Below are positions 50,158 through 60,397 of a stretch of DNA of 64,000 bases, in pieces. The first letter of the stretch is position 1, and every line of letters begins with the position of its first letter. This DNA comes from SKLM01 sp964542755 (GTDB lineage: Bacteria; Chloroflexota; Anaerolineae; B4-G1): assembly GCA_964542755.1 (NCBI GenBank), contig CAZIWL010000007.1:1-64000 (forward strand), in the 5' to 3' direction. The position numbers were made by a program, and so were the translations under genes. A model generated the notes under the pieces. The model was not told the origin of the DNA. It worked only from the letters and a program-made list of their open reading frames with translations, and did no database searches.

Positions 50158-52943
50158 CACTCTACCCTCACCTCTTCCAACAACACATAGCCCCCGGGAA
50201 CGACCTTCCCGTCCACCGTGGTCTGGGGTCGCTGGCCGGTCTCGGGGTCGAAAAACCCTATCAACAGGTCGTAGGTGCCGGGGGGGACGTCGGACAAGGA
50301 CACGACGTGCGTGTCCGCGATGACTTCTCCTGCCCGCCAACTGGTCGTTGGGCGGGTCCAATCGACCGGCAGGCCACCGGCCTCGGCCAGCGGAGGCTCC
50401 TCCGCCTCGCCGACGTGTACGAAAACGTGGTAGTTCTCGTCCAGGGAGTCGTCCGCCTGCCAGTACAGGGAGAGATTCAGGGCACTGTCTTCACGCTCCA
50501 GGTCATAGCCCCGGAGATGGACCTTCTCCGCCAGCGTGTTGTCGCCCATCGTGTGGTCAACGTCCTCAGGCATTCTGGTAACCATAGGCCAGACGTCAAT
50601 CTGCACGCTCCCCAACGTCAACCAATCGCGCTCTCCGTACCAGTGCTTCACTGGCACCACGCTTCCGTCTCTCTGCTCGATCAGACTTATCTGCACCTGG
50701 TGGCTTCCGCTCTTCAATTCGGCCGGAAGTTGCATAATCAAGCGCCCGGCCACTGGATCGCCGGGGGTCCACCTGCTGGTCGGATACTCTGCCGCACTGA
50801 GGGGCGTCTCCCTGCTGGTCACCACCCCCCGCTGCGGGTCGAGGATGCGGATGCGTAGCGCGTAGTCGTCCTTCGGGGTCGCGCTTGCCCTCCACGTCAA
50901 ATTCCCCGTAAGCGGATAACCGGCTCGGAAGGTATCGCTTTCCAGCTTCGCGTCGAGCAATTCAAGATTGCCCTCAAAGTGGGCCATCGGGCGGGCTGCG
51001 CCGTCCTGGGACGTGGGAGGGTCTACCCCGAGTTGTCCCACCTGGCGAGACTCGCCGAGCCCTACCGGTTCCAGGCTTAGCGTGTAGCTGATGGGAGGTA
51101 GATCCTCCGGCAGCGGTAACCGGAACTCGACGCGAACGATGTCGTCCGTCGGCCAGGCCGCGGGCGGATAGAACGGCAGGACGTCAGATCTTCTCTCATG
51201 CCAGACAGTCCCGGCGCTGTCCAGGAGTTGAGCCTTCAGCGTGAGAGGCTCCTCTGGTGGATCCTCGCCCACTTGCCAGTAGAGGTCCACCCACGCCTCC
51301 TTCCCTGCAGCGGTGCCCTGCGGGCGTATGCCCACCAGGTGAAGTCCGCCCCATCGCTCGTCCCGGGCATCCACGCCCGTCGGGATCGTCTCGAGAGTGG
51401 GCGGGTGGTGTTCATACCCTGCGACTCCGACGTAGGTCCACCAGGCTTCGAATTCTTGCTGGCAAACCTTGAAGAGGTTCGCCTCTGCCCAGTCCGGCAG
51501 GAAGTCGTGGGGGAAATACGTGGGCGGTGGGCCGTACATGAACCAGATACGCTCGTACCGGCGGGCCCACGCCTCAAAGCTGGCCTGGGCACGGGCTGTG
51601 TCCCGGTTGTTGCCGTAGCGCGGAATCGCGACCTCTGGGTAGGGGCCGTCATAGTAGTAGTCAAAAGTTAGGCGAATCACGGGGTGGTGCAGGATGATGG
51701 CGTCCCCGGGCCGGGCCCTCTCCTCGATGTACTGGACGGCGCCCCTGATGTCGTCCTTCCAGAATTGGTGAGAGGTGAGGATATCGTAGCTGGCACTGAC
51801 GCGCAGGACAAGCACCAGACCCAGAGCCAGCACCAAGCTCGGGCTGAACCAGCGTCTGAGGGTGGTCAACCCTTGGGCCAGCATCAACTCAAAGGCCGGA
51901 GCGACCACCATCAAATGCCGCGGGTTCATGTAGTTTGGTTTGATCAGGGAGAGTGCGTACTGAAGGAGCACGGGGATAGCCAGGTAACCTAACCCGACGA
52001 CCCAGCCACGCCGACGGGTCTCAACACCGGCCACGAGTATCCCCACGCCGAATAGGCTGAGGAAGGGGAGTAGGCGCCACCACGGCTGTATCGCGGAGCG
52101 GGTGGGGCCCAGGCTGAACGAGCTCCAAGCTTCCTTAAGGATGATGCCTAGGGGCCGATAGGTGAACGAGAAAGGATGGACACCCAGCAGCCGCCAGAGG
52201 AAGGGGACCAGGGGGAGCACCGCGATGATCAACGCGGCAAGGATGACCAGCGGCTCGCGGCGCTGCCGCCGCACCCGGTGGAGACCGTAGACCCCCAGTT
52301 CGAAGGCCAAGAGGAGGAAACCCGCGTAATGAGTGTACAGGAGAGCCAGCGTCGTGACGACGTAGGCTGCGTAGTCCTTCCGTCGAGCCCCCTTCTCAAG
52401 AAGTGGTAGGAAGAAGTACATCGACGTCAGGCTCAGGACGACCAGCCAGGTATACATGCGGGCTTCCTGCGCATACCAGAGGAAGAAAGGAGATGCCGCC
52501 CCCATCAAGGCTGCCCAGAGACCTGTCTCGCGGTTGAAGAGAGCGCCTCCAACGACGTACAGGAGCGCTACGGAGAGCGTTGCTGCGAAGACCGAGGGAA
52601 ACCGCAGGGCGAACTCGCTCCGCCCGGCAAGCGGTAACCAGACGTGCATCAACAGAAAGTAGAGCGGAGGATGGAGATCAGGGGTCCTGACGAACGATCC
52701 ACGAGTTGATCCGTCTTGGTAATCAGGGTCGACCGGGATCAGATTGACGTTCTCGAAGATCAGACCGAGGGATTGCTCAGCCCGACGGAGCGTCAGGCCC
52801 TCATCGCTCCACAGGCTCTTGGCGCCCAGATCGTGCGTGCGGATGGCGAACGACAGCGCAACCAACAGGAGTAGAAACGTCCACACCCGTCGCGAGAGAG
52901 TATTGCGGCTTGAGAAAGTGAGTCGACCGTCCATCTCCGGCAT
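50157..52943 (-). CDS. GT39-like membrane glycosyltransferase with three C-terminal modules
   Basis: A 928-aa protein. N-terminal GT-C domain of the PMT_2/ArnT-like type: SLWSDEGLTLRRAEQS in the first loop (catalytic-type Asp-Glu), DLHPPLYFLLMHVWLPLAGRSEFALRFPSVF and WYAQEARMYTWLVVLS. Helices reach about residue 390. The soluble C-terminus contains three copies of the array module at about 510-620, 640-750 and 790-915, ending with YHVFVHVGEAEEPPLAEAGG and TTSWRAGEVIADTHVV. It differs from the DUF2142-type neighbours in its membrane half but shares their tail, pointing to module exchange. Start ATG 52943 or the in-frame ATG at 52934. Confidence 0.78.
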   Translation of the reverse strand: MPEMDGRLTFSSRNTLSRRVWTFLLLLVALSFAIRTHDLGAKSLWSDEGLTLRRAEQSLGLIFENVNLIPVDPDYQDGSTRGSFVRTPDLHPPLYFLLMHVWLPLAGRSEFALRFPSVFAATLSVALLYVVGGALFNRETGLWAALMGAASPFFLWYAQEARMYTWLVVLSLTSMYFFLPLLEKGARRKDYAAYVVTTLALLYTHYAGFLLLAFELGVYGLHRVRRQRREPLVILAALIIAVLPLVPFLWRLLGVHPFSFTYRPLGIILKEAWSSFSLGPTRSAIQPWWRLLPFLSLFGVGILVAGVETRRRGWVVGLGYLAIPVLLQYALSLIKPNYMNPRHLMVVAPAFELMLAQGLTTLRRWFSPSLVLALGLVLVLRVSASYDILTSHQFWKDDIRGAVQYIEERARPGDAIILHHPVIRLTFDYYYDGPYPEVAIPRYGNNRDTARAQASFEAWARRYERIWFMYGPPPTYFPHDFLPDWAEANLFKVCQQEFEAWWTYVGVAGYEHHPPTLETIPTGVDARDERWGGLHLVGIRPQGTAAGKEAWVDLYWQVGEDPPEEPLTLKAQLLDSAGTVWHERRSDVLPFYPPAAWPTDDIVRVEFRLPLPEDLPPISYTLSLEPVGLGESRQVGQLGVDPPTSQDGAARPMAHFEGNLELLDAKLESDTFRAGYPLTGNLTWRASATPKDDYALRIRILDPQRGVVTSRETPLSAAEYPTSRWTPGDPVAGRLIMQLPAELKSGSHQVQISLIEQRDGSVVPVKHWYGERDWLTLGSVQIDVWPMVTRMPEDVDHTMGDNTLAEKVHLRGYDLEREDSALNLSLYWQADDSLDENYHVFVHVGEAEEPPLAEAGGLPVDWTRPTTSWRAGEVIADTHVVSLSDVPPGTYDLLIGFFDPETGQRPQTTVDGKVVPGGYVLLEEVRVE

Positions 52944-52965
52944 GTTACCGCACTTTTCCGGATTC

Positions 52966-55239
52966 TCAAGAGTCGCCGGCGCGAACCGTCACGGTATCCA
53001 GGGGCACTGAGTCTCCTTGTACCACACCCTCGGGGCCAACGTAGGGTAGCCTGCGACTTGTCTCCAGGACGTAGAGTCCCGTGAGGAGCACGTAGTCCCC
53101 AGCGGGCACGTCCGGAGGGATGTGAATGGTGCGGGTCTCGGTCACCACCTCGCCTACGTCCCAGAAGGACGTGGGATACGTTCCATCCTGAGGCTGGTCA
53201 TCATGCTGAGCCAGTGGAGGGCCGCTCTCTGCCGCTAGATGGAGGAAGACCGAATAGTCCTCCGCGGGCCGTGCTTCAGCCCGCCAGAAGAGGGACACGT
53301 CCAGGCTGTCTCCAGCCACCACGTCGTTCCTTTCGATCTCATAGCCCAGAAGCGTGATCTCGCCGCCTAGATCCGCGTCGAGCCGCATAGGCACGGCGAT
53401 TGTCGCATAGTCCTCGGGCGCGACCTTCAGCCGGTCAATGAACACCAGCCCCTGGGGGGCACCGTCCGGCGCATAGGCCGGGAGCCGGCGCTGTTCGCCA
53501 GGCTCGTGCCAGCCAACCTCAATGGAATAGACGGCCGGTGCCGGAGCCTCCTCATTGACCTCGAGGTCGATGACGTCGCAGAAGCGGTCCCCGGCTGCCC
53601 AACGGCCTGTGGGGTAACGGCCCAGACCGGGGTGGGTGTTCCGGGCCCCCACGATTCTCTCCTTCTGGCCGAGGAGATGGACGAATGTGACGTAGTTTTC
53701 GTCCATCGTGCGCAGAGCCTCCCAGCAGAGGGTTACCTCGATTTGGTGTCCGGGAAGGGCGCGCCGGGTGCTGACGTCCTTGCCCACCAAACGGATTGAC
53801 TCGCCGAATCGGATGTCGGTCGGTTCGGCGCACGTCCGCACGTCCTCGAGCGAGAGCATACGCGGCGTGCCGTAGGCTGGTCGAAGCACGCCGAGGAGTG
53901 CGAAAAGGGCCAACCCGAGCATGATCGTGACGACGCCGGCTGCCGTAAGAGATGTCCGGTTGCCTGTCCATTCCGCCAGCCCCGCTGCGTAGAGTGGAGC
54001 CAGGAAAGCTAGCGAGACGAAGAGGTAGCGGCCGAAATTCGCGGTGTCAATCAGCGTCATCCGCACGAAGACGACCAGAAAGGTGATCAACCCTGCGCTC
54101 GCCACGACGGCGACAGGAGCCCAGCTCAGAGGTCCAAGCGCGCCGAATGCCGACCTGGAGGGATGAGCCCGCCGTCGCGCCCAGGCAAGGGTCCACCCAC
54201 CCAGGGACAACAATCCCAACAGGCGTGGGACGGCGTAGGCACTTGCCGGCATCGGGAGCTGCCCGTACCCGAAGACGCCCCAGAAGGAATCGTGCAGGAA
54301 GCCCAGCTCGCGGATTGCGGCGGCCAGGTTGGGTGCGTTGGTTCTGAACCCGCCCCAGGCCTCGACTTGCCGCGCCATGCTGGTCGGCTCACCGTAGACG
54401 ATCTGATTGCGAATCAGCCACCACCCTCCGACCATTAGCGCCACGGCGGTGATCGTGCTTCCGAATTGCAGCACCTCCCGCCACCGGAGACTCTTACCTC
54501 CTGTCCAAAGACTGACCAACAACGCCAGCCCGATCGTCGGTACCACCAGGAGGCATGTGAGCTTGGTCAGGAGAGCCAGCCCGACCAATCCCCCCAGCGC
54601 GACCGCCCGGCGCATAGTGACACCCCGTCTCAAGACCCGAGCGGCGAGGTACAGCATCCCCGCTGCCACGAGATTTGCCAGGGCGTCGTCGTGAACCGAC
54701 GCCGAGATGAAGAGAAACATCGGATTGAGGGCCACGACGGCGACGGAGAGCACCGCCAGAGCCGGCCGCCCAGGCACCAGCTCACGGGTGGTGGCGTAGA
54801 TGCACAGGATGGTGGCGCCACCCATCAGCAGCGAAAGCCAGCGAACCAGGTGGACGCCCAGCGTCACATCTTGGTAAGGGAATCCCTCGAGTTCGGGATC
54901 GTGAAGATAGAGGTTCTTGTTGTCCACCCCGGGCTCATCCACTCGATGAATCCAGAAGGCGTTCACCCGCTCGGTGATCAGGTCATAATTCTCATTCGGG
55001 ACCCAACTGGTGAGCAGCGCGCCGAGCACATAGTAGGCAGGGGGGTGGTGGGCCTTTGTCGGCTCATCGGGCGTGAGGACTGGCAATCGGCGCTCCTCGA
55101 CGAAGAAGCGGATGTTGGCGTAGTTCAACGATTCATCCGGGCTCTCGAAGATCGGGTTGATGATGCTGTACGCCAAACCCAGGATGAGGTAGAGGGCCAG
55201 AATCAAAAACAGCATTCGGCGCGCCAGCTGGTGTGTCAC
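52966..55239 (-). CDS. DUF2142/GT-C membrane protein with two modules
   Basis: A 757-aa paralogue with first-loop ESPDESLNYANIRFF (DE pair present), HPPAYYVLGALLTSW, VDNKNLYLHDPELEGFPYQ and VVALNPMFLFISASVHDDALANL. Tail modules at about 490-600 and 625-745, with YPTGRWAAGDRFCDVIDL and YPTSFWDVGEVVTET. The GTG start overlaps the preceding stop (GTGA). Helices occupy residues 10-470. Probable lipid-linked sugar transferase acting outside the membrane. Confidence 0.77.
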   Translation of the reverse strand: MTHQLARRMLFLILALYLILGLAYSIINPIFESPDESLNYANIRFFVEERRLPVLTPDEPTKAHHPPAYYVLGALLTSWVPNENYDLITERVNAFWIHRVDEPGVDNKNLYLHDPELEGFPYQDVTLGVHLVRWLSLLMGGATILCIYATTRELVPGRPALAVLSVAVVALNPMFLFISASVHDDALANLVAAGMLYLAARVLRRGVTMRRAVALGGLVGLALLTKLTCLLVVPTIGLALLVSLWTGGKSLRWREVLQFGSTITAVALMVGGWWLIRNQIVYGEPTSMARQVEAWGGFRTNAPNLAAAIRELGFLHDSFWGVFGYGQLPMPASAYAVPRLLGLLSLGGWTLAWARRRAHPSRSAFGALGPLSWAPVAVVASAGLITFLVVFVRMTLIDTANFGRYLFVSLAFLAPLYAAGLAEWTGNRTSLTAAGVVTIMLGLALFALLGVLRPAYGTPRMLSLEDVRTCAEPTDIRFGESIRLVGKDVSTRRALPGHQIEVTLCWEALRTMDENYVTFVHLLGQKERIVGARNTHPGLGRYPTGRWAAGDRFCDVIDLEVNEEAPAPAVYSIEVGWHEPGEQRRLPAYAPDGAPQGLVFIDRLKVAPEDYATIAVPMRLDADLGGEITLLGYEIERNDVVAGDSLDVSLFWRAEARPAEDYSVFLHLAAESGPPLAQHDDQPQDGTYPTSFWDVGEVVTETRTIHIPPDVPAGDYVLLTGLYVLETSRRLPYVGPEGVVQGDSVPLDTVTVRAGDS

Positions 55240-57488
55240 GGCAGCTGCACCTCCGCCAATGGGATCGCGCCGTCCGTCAGATGCTCACCTGTGCCAGTTT
55301 GGACCGGCAGTCGTTCGCCCGTATCCAACAGATAGAGCCCCACCGATAGGTCGTACTGCCCCGCGGGCAATCCCTGGACCTCCAGGACCCGCTGGTCCAC
55401 GAACGCCTCACCCGGCGTCCAGTATGACGTGGGATAGTCACCATTCAATGGAGGACCGTCCGCCTGGGCCACCACCTTCCCCTCCTCGTTCCGTAGATGC
55501 ACAAAAACGGTGTAGTCGCGGGGTGTCGAGGCCCGGCTGGCCCAGTGGAGGGCTAGCTGGAGGCCATCTGAGGTCCGCTCTAGCGCGTACCCCTCCAGGT
55601 TGGCGATGGGCCCGATCTGGTAGTCCGTCGCGGTCTCTGGCGGGGGCGGGTCCGCCGTTGGCGGCAGCTTCAGCCAGCCGATCGTGGCCTCCTGCATCTT
55701 GTTGCCCGCAGCGTCACGAGCGGTCAGGCGTCCGCTGCTCGGCTCGTAGAGTCCAACGTCCAGCCGCAGACGGCTCGGCCCCACGGCGTCGGCAGCGATG
55801 GGAATGGGCACCTCGTCGACGATGATCTCACCAGGCTCCCAGAATGAGGTCGGATAGTGCCCCAGGCCGGGATAGGTGTCCCGCTGCCCGACCTTCTCGC
55901 CGTTCCTACCGAACAACTGTGCGAAGAGGACGTAATCGCTGTCGGTAGCTGCGATCACTTCCCAGATCAGCGTCACGCGCACGGTCTCCCCGGCGTCCAC
56001 GGTCTCCCGACCCGAATCGTACCCGACGAGCCGCGCCAGGGGTTCTGCGCCCTCAAGGTATGTGCGATTTGCGGTGTGCGCCGACTCTGGTGGATCCGTG
56101 AGAATTGGCGGCCGTGCGTAGGCTGGGGCCAGGAAGCAGGTGAGCCCGGCAGCTCCCAGAATCAGCATCCCGACTGTGAGACCCACGGCCAGAAGGGTGT
56201 GGAACCGCCGGGGCAGCCACGCACTTAGCCCGGTTACCATAAGAACTGCGATGGAGGGCAGCACCGGAAAGAGGTAGCGTCCGAAATTGGGCATCGGCCT
56301 CAAGAAGCGGCGCACGATCATCGGTCCGAAGCTCATCAAGAAGCTGGCGCTGAGGACTGTGAGCTGCGATCGTCGTCCAGTCAGGAGAACGGCTTCGAGC
56401 CTCGACCTACCGGGGTCGAGCGCGTGTCGGAGGCGAGAGAGGCCGAGATACCCCAGGCCCCCTATAGCAGTGACCGTCATGGCGTCCAAGACGCGATAGA
56501 TCCACGTGGAAAGTGGAATCTGATTGTAGCCTAGGCGTCCCCAGAAGGATGTGCGCAACCAGTAGAGATCGGGACCCAGGTTCGCCAGCGTCACAGGCTC
56601 TTCCCGCAGCCCCCACTCGCTCATCTCTCGGCTCGTCCCCGTTGGATCCCCGTAGAGAACCGTCTGCCGCACCAGCCAGGGACCGATGAGGAGGCCGGCG
56701 ATGGCGAACGTCATCAATCCCAGTCGGGCCATCCGCCGCCAGGACCGATCGCGCCAGGCCACCAGCGCCAGGGTCAGTGCGGCGGTCGGCACGAGCGCCA
56801 CAACCGTCAGCTTCGAGAGCCAGCCCAGCCCGAGAGCCAGCCCCAGCCCGGCGCATCGCCGCCAGGTGGCGCCACGCCGCAGGATGCGCAACATAGCCCA
56901 GATGGCCAGGGCGCCGAAAAGCGTCGCCCCGTTATCATCGTTCACGGCCCCCGAGATGAAGAGGTACTCGGGGATGAAGGCCGCAAGTCCCGCGGCCCCC
57001 AGTGCCATGGCCGGGCGACTAGGGTAGATTTCTCGTCCTATGCGGAAGGTCACCCAGATGGTGAGCGCCCCCAACAGGACCGATGCCAGGCGCACGACAC
57101 GGATGCCGAGCCAGGTGTCGCTTTGCCGGAAGGTGTCGCTATCGGGGTGGAGATAGAGGTTCTTGTTGTCGCGTCCCACCTCACCGAACCGGTAACCAAA
57201 GAACGGATTGTGCCGCTCCGGCCACAGGTGAAGGTCGGCCTCGTCCATCCAGAAACTGACCAGGGCGCCGTAGGCGTAGTAAAGGGGTGCGTGGTGTCCA
57301 AAACCGCGGCCCCCGCCCTCCTCCAGCACGGGAGGACGCCCCGTGTTGACCAGGGCTCGGACGTACTCATAATGGTAGATCTCGTCGGGGGCCTCCAGCG
57401 TGGGCGTGGTGATTGCATACGCCGCGCTCAGTCCGATGAAGACGACGAGGATGACGATCAGGCCGTGCCTTGCTCTCTTCTCAGTCAT
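55236..57488 (-). CDS. DUF2142/GT-C membrane protein with two modules
   Basis: A 750-residue paralogue with first-loop EAPDEIYHYEYVRALVNTGRPP, VGRDNKNLYLHPDSDTF and FIPEYLFISGAVNDDNGATL. Tail modules at about 480-590 and 630-740, with YPTSFWEPGEIIVDEV and YPTSYWTPGEAFVDQR. The ATG at 57488 opens on TEKRARHGLIVILVVF; an in-frame ATG at 57575 would add 29 residues of non-conserved sequence. The 138-bp gap to the previous gene holds nothing recognised. Its stop overlaps the next start. Confidence 0.76.
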   Translation of the reverse strand: MTEKRARHGLIVILVVFIGLSAAYAITTPTLEAPDEIYHYEYVRALVNTGRPPVLEEGGGRGFGHHAPLYYAYGALVSFWMDEADLHLWPERHNPFFGYRFGEVGRDNKNLYLHPDSDTFRQSDTWLGIRVVRLASVLLGALTIWVTFRIGREIYPSRPAMALGAAGLAAFIPEYLFISGAVNDDNGATLFGALAIWAMLRILRRGATWRRCAGLGLALGLGWLSKLTVVALVPTAALTLALVAWRDRSWRRMARLGLMTFAIAGLLIGPWLVRQTVLYGDPTGTSREMSEWGLREEPVTLANLGPDLYWLRTSFWGRLGYNQIPLSTWIYRVLDAMTVTAIGGLGYLGLSRLRHALDPGRSRLEAVLLTGRRSQLTVLSASFLMSFGPMIVRRFLRPMPNFGRYLFPVLPSIAVLMVTGLSAWLPRRFHTLLAVGLTVGMLILGAAGLTCFLAPAYARPPILTDPPESAHTANRTYLEGAEPLARLVGYDSGRETVDAGETVRVTLIWEVIAATDSDYVLFAQLFGRNGEKVGQRDTYPGLGHYPTSFWEPGEIIVDEVPIPIAADAVGPSRLRLDVGLYEPSSGRLTARDAAGNKMQEATIGWLKLPPTADPPPPETATDYQIGPIANLEGYALERTSDGLQLALHWASRASTPRDYTVFVHLRNEEGKVVAQADGPPLNGDYPTSYWTPGEAFVDQRVLEVQGLPAGQYDLSVGLYLLDTGERLPVQTGTGEHLTDGAIPLAEVQLP

Positions 57489-57626
57489 CGCTCGCACGTG
57501 CAGGTTCCAGATACGTCGATGGACGAAGAGCGCTGCAATCTCGGTTCCCAGACACTCTGGCGTCTCCTGGCCCATTCCTCCAAAGCGTATCAGCCGCCAT
57601 CCGAACTCGCTCGAGCGAGTGGGTCA

Positions 57627-59678
57627 TCATGGTGCTCCCGAAATCGCGAGCTCGGAGAGGGTGATTTGCCCTCCTGGCAGCTCGGTTCCGTCGGCGTCCC
57701 GAGCCGGGAGACGCGCCTTCGTGCCGTAGTCGTACATACCCACGGATAGGGTGTAGGTCCCTCGAGGCAGGCCCACCGGCACCGGGACCGGGTGGTCATC
57801 CCGGACTACCTCGCCCTTCTGCCAGCCCCAGGTCGGTCGGTCGCGCGACGCTGGCACGCCGTCGTGCTGGGCCACCAGATTGCCGCCCTGGTCCAGCACG
57901 TGCACGAAGACGTGGTTGTCGGCGCCTACCAAGCCGTCAGAGCGCCAGAATAGGGTCACCGAAAAGGTGTCGCCGGCGGAGAGCATCGTCGAGGGCAAGG
58001 TGTAGCCCAGCAGCTCGACGTGATCCCCCAATCTGGCGTCCACCCGGTGGTCGACCGAGAATGCGCTCAGGTCTCTCGCATAAGCACTACAAACCCAGAC
58101 GTAAGGGACGCCGTCGAAGGACTGCGTCCAGATCGGACCCTCGGCCTGGCAGGCCTCCCAATACGTCTCACAGTGCTCAAAGCGGACCGATCGCTGGACA
58201 TCATTGACGTGGAAGACTCGGTAGTCCACCGTCGTGTGGTTGATGGGCTTCGTTACACCCTTGAAGTTCTCCCGGAACATCAGATTGCCCGGGTCGCAGA
58301 TGCCGACCGTGAGGAAGCCAGCTCCCGGCTTCTGGTTGAGGTACCGGGCCGCCCGGTCCAATCCCTCCCCTTGATCCCCGAGCTGGAACAGGCTACGGGC
58401 CACTCGTGACCCTCCCAGCAGGAGGTTGTGATGGGTCCCGGGGTAGGGGTGCACGCGCAGCACCAGCCCGCTGTGCAGGGCCAATACGCCGGCGAGAAGC
58501 AAGGCCGAAGCCCGGCCGGTCAGCCATGTGGTGCGTGCCCGCAGCGTCTCCATACCCCTGACCAATCCCCAGGCCGCCAGCACGTCCAGCGCCAGGAACA
58601 CGGGCAACACGTATCGCGATGTCTTCTTAGCACTCAGCGTCATCTGCAGCAGAAAAGCGGTGGCGTAGACGAGCACATAGCGCGCGGTCCGCGAGTCCTC
58701 TTCACCCCGGTCCCGGACGGCGAACCAGAGGGCGAGGCCGAAAGCCGGCAGTGTGACCAGGCTCATTTTCCAGGCCAAGACGGCCGGATAGTATGTGGGT
58801 CCCAGGTTTCGGACCGTCTCGCCGAGGAAGAACTGGGGGAATGGGTGGGACTGCTCGGCGTGGTGCAGGACACCGTTGAGGAGCATGTCCGAGACAGTTC
58901 TTCCGGGTTGCACCCACATCGCTGGCCAGAGGACGAAGAAGACGACCGCAGCCGCCATGACCCACACCGCCAGCGCCGGAATCGTTCTCTTAGGGAGCTT
59001 GCGCCAGGTGCTCACCTGCAGGAAGCTTGAAGCCCCGTCGCTGGACAGATGTCCGATCGTGAGGCTTAGACCGGCGAACGGTACCAAGAACAGGGCTGGG
59101 CTCTTCGTCAGAAGGGCGAGCCCTCCAAAGACGCCGCTGAACACAAGCTCTGACCACCTCTTCGTCTGGGCGTAGCGAATCAGAAGGAGAGCACTGAGCA
59201 GCATGAAGCTTGACAGCAACGCATCGACGTGGATCAGCTTGCTCTGCGCGACGAAAAACGGGTCCAGCGCGAGGAAGACGCCGGCGATGAGACCCACGGC
59301 TTTGCCCATCAGCTGCGCAGCCAGCGCGCATGCGCCGAGAATGCATAGGGCGATCACCAGACCCAGGGCCGCCGTACCGGCGTGCGCCGAAGGGCTCTGG
59401 GGACTCGGCAGCTCGCCCGGCAGGGAGACGATGTCCGCCGCGGGCTGCCCCTGGTTGGCCAGATAAGCCCGCATCCCTGAGCCAGCGATCCACATCGTGG
59501 TGACCCCGGGATGGTAGCTCTGGTAGGTCGCCTTCAGGTCTCCCTCGAAGAGGGCGCCCCAAAACGCGGCCGAGCGCTCGTACCAGACGGTATACTTCGA
59601 CGCGGGGCACGGGAGGCGCACTGAAAGGGCCAGCAGGAATACACTTGCCATGCCCAACCAGTAAGCGCTTCTTTTCAT
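57627..59678 (-). CDS. GT39-like membrane glycosyltransferase with one module
   Basis: A 683-aa protein of a second subfamily, paired with the gene at 60398. First-loop motif: YERSAAFWGALFEGDLKATYQSYHPGVTTMWIAGSG. Other marks are LDPFFVAQSKLIHVDALLSSFMLLSALLL, GGLALLTKSPALFLVPFAG and LSAKKTSRYVLPVFLALDVLAAWG, matching the dolichyl-phosphate-mannose mannosyltransferase-like (PMT_2/GT39) layout. One C-terminal module (about 560-670): VELLGYTLPSTML, NHVFVHVLDQGGNLVAQHDG, RPTWGWQKGEVVRDDH. ATG 59678 has GAGG 6 nt upstream and overlaps the stop of the upstream remnant (ATGA). Confidence 0.77.
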   Translation of the reverse strand: MKRSAYWLGMASVFLLALSVRLPCPASKYTVWYERSAAFWGALFEGDLKATYQSYHPGVTTMWIAGSGMRAYLANQGQPAADIVSLPGELPSPQSPSAHAGTAALGLVIALCILGACALAAQLMGKAVGLIAGVFLALDPFFVAQSKLIHVDALLSSFMLLSALLLIRYAQTKRWSELVFSGVFGGLALLTKSPALFLVPFAGLSLTIGHLSSDGASSFLQVSTWRKLPKRTIPALAVWVMAAAVVFFVLWPAMWVQPGRTVSDMLLNGVLHHAEQSHPFPQFFLGETVRNLGPTYYPAVLAWKMSLVTLPAFGLALWFAVRDRGEEDSRTARYVLVYATAFLLQMTLSAKKTSRYVLPVFLALDVLAAWGLVRGMETLRARTTWLTGRASALLLAGVLALHSGLVLRVHPYPGTHHNLLLGGSRVARSLFQLGDQGEGLDRAARYLNQKPGAGFLTVGICDPGNLMFRENFKGVTKPINHTTVDYRVFHVNDVQRSVRFEHCETYWEACQAEGPIWTQSFDGVPYVWVCSAYARDLSAFSVDHRVDARLGDHVELLGYTLPSTMLSAGDTFSVTLFWRSDGLVGADNHVFVHVLDQGGNLVAQHDGVPASRDRPTWGWQKGEVVRDDHPVPVPVGLPRGTYTLSVGMYDYGTKARLPARDADGTELPGGQITLSELAISGAP

Positions 59679-60205
59679 GCTAGCCTCGGCCTGAACGGCG
59701 TCCACCACGATCGACTCCTACTCATGCACGGTGCTAAGGGCTGAATCTTTGCGCAGGGGCTCCATTGTAACGCGAGGCATGGGCGCAGGCAAGACCTGCT
59801 ACGGGTCTTGGAACTCGATGGTGCCGGGGAGCACGCCATATTGGCTCTGGTCACCCACACGCTAACCCGCGCCGACTGATCTTTCGCCTCGGTCAAGGCG
59901 ACCCAACCGTAGGCGGAAACGCGGCCGACCAGGTGCTCGGGCATCAGCCCGCCAACGATGCGGAATCCGGCTGCTTCGTGGCTCACCGGGCTGATACCGT
60001 TGGGATGATGGAGATAGGGGGTGTGGTAGAGCTGGTGATCCCTTGTCAGGGCGCGCCGGGTCCACCAGCCGTCCCAGTGGTGGCGGAGGCTGTCGTTGGA
60101 CGGTCCCGGAAGGTGATCGTTCGTCTCCGTAATGAGGGGCCAGGTGATGAGGAGGCTGAGCGCCAGGTAGGCCAAGAAGGCCGCGAGGAACACCCAGCCT
60201 GACAC
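59675..60205 (-). pseudogene. Remnant of a GT-C membrane glycosyltransferase-like gene
   Basis: From a GTG at 60205 the frame encodes one membrane helix (GWVFLAAFLAYLALSLLITWPL) followed by NDHLPGPSNDSLRHHWDGWWTRRALTRDH and LYHTPYLHHPNGISPVSHEAAGF, the typical first external loop of large membrane glycosyltransferases. After about residue 95 the sequence turns into low-complexity Ser/Arg/Pro text with no helices, and a different frame at about 59805-59850 reads QYGVLPGTIEFQDP before a stop. So this is a 5' fragment joined to a possible 3' tail by a large deletion and frame loss. The frame ends ATGA over the next start, so readthrough translation may persist. Confidence 0.6.
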
Positions 60206-60397
60206 GCGTGTCTCTCTCCCGCGTCCCGCGGTCTTGTTTCCCGTCTCCCAGCTAATCCCCGGCAGTCTCCTACGCGATTCCACTCTGCAAGGCCCTCCCG
60301 ATCCCAGGTCGTTGGTACACTGGACACTTGCCCGGCTGTGCTGAGCCCTCGTCACGCATCTAGTCTCTGAGCTGGGCCGACAGGGCAACTCAGAGGC

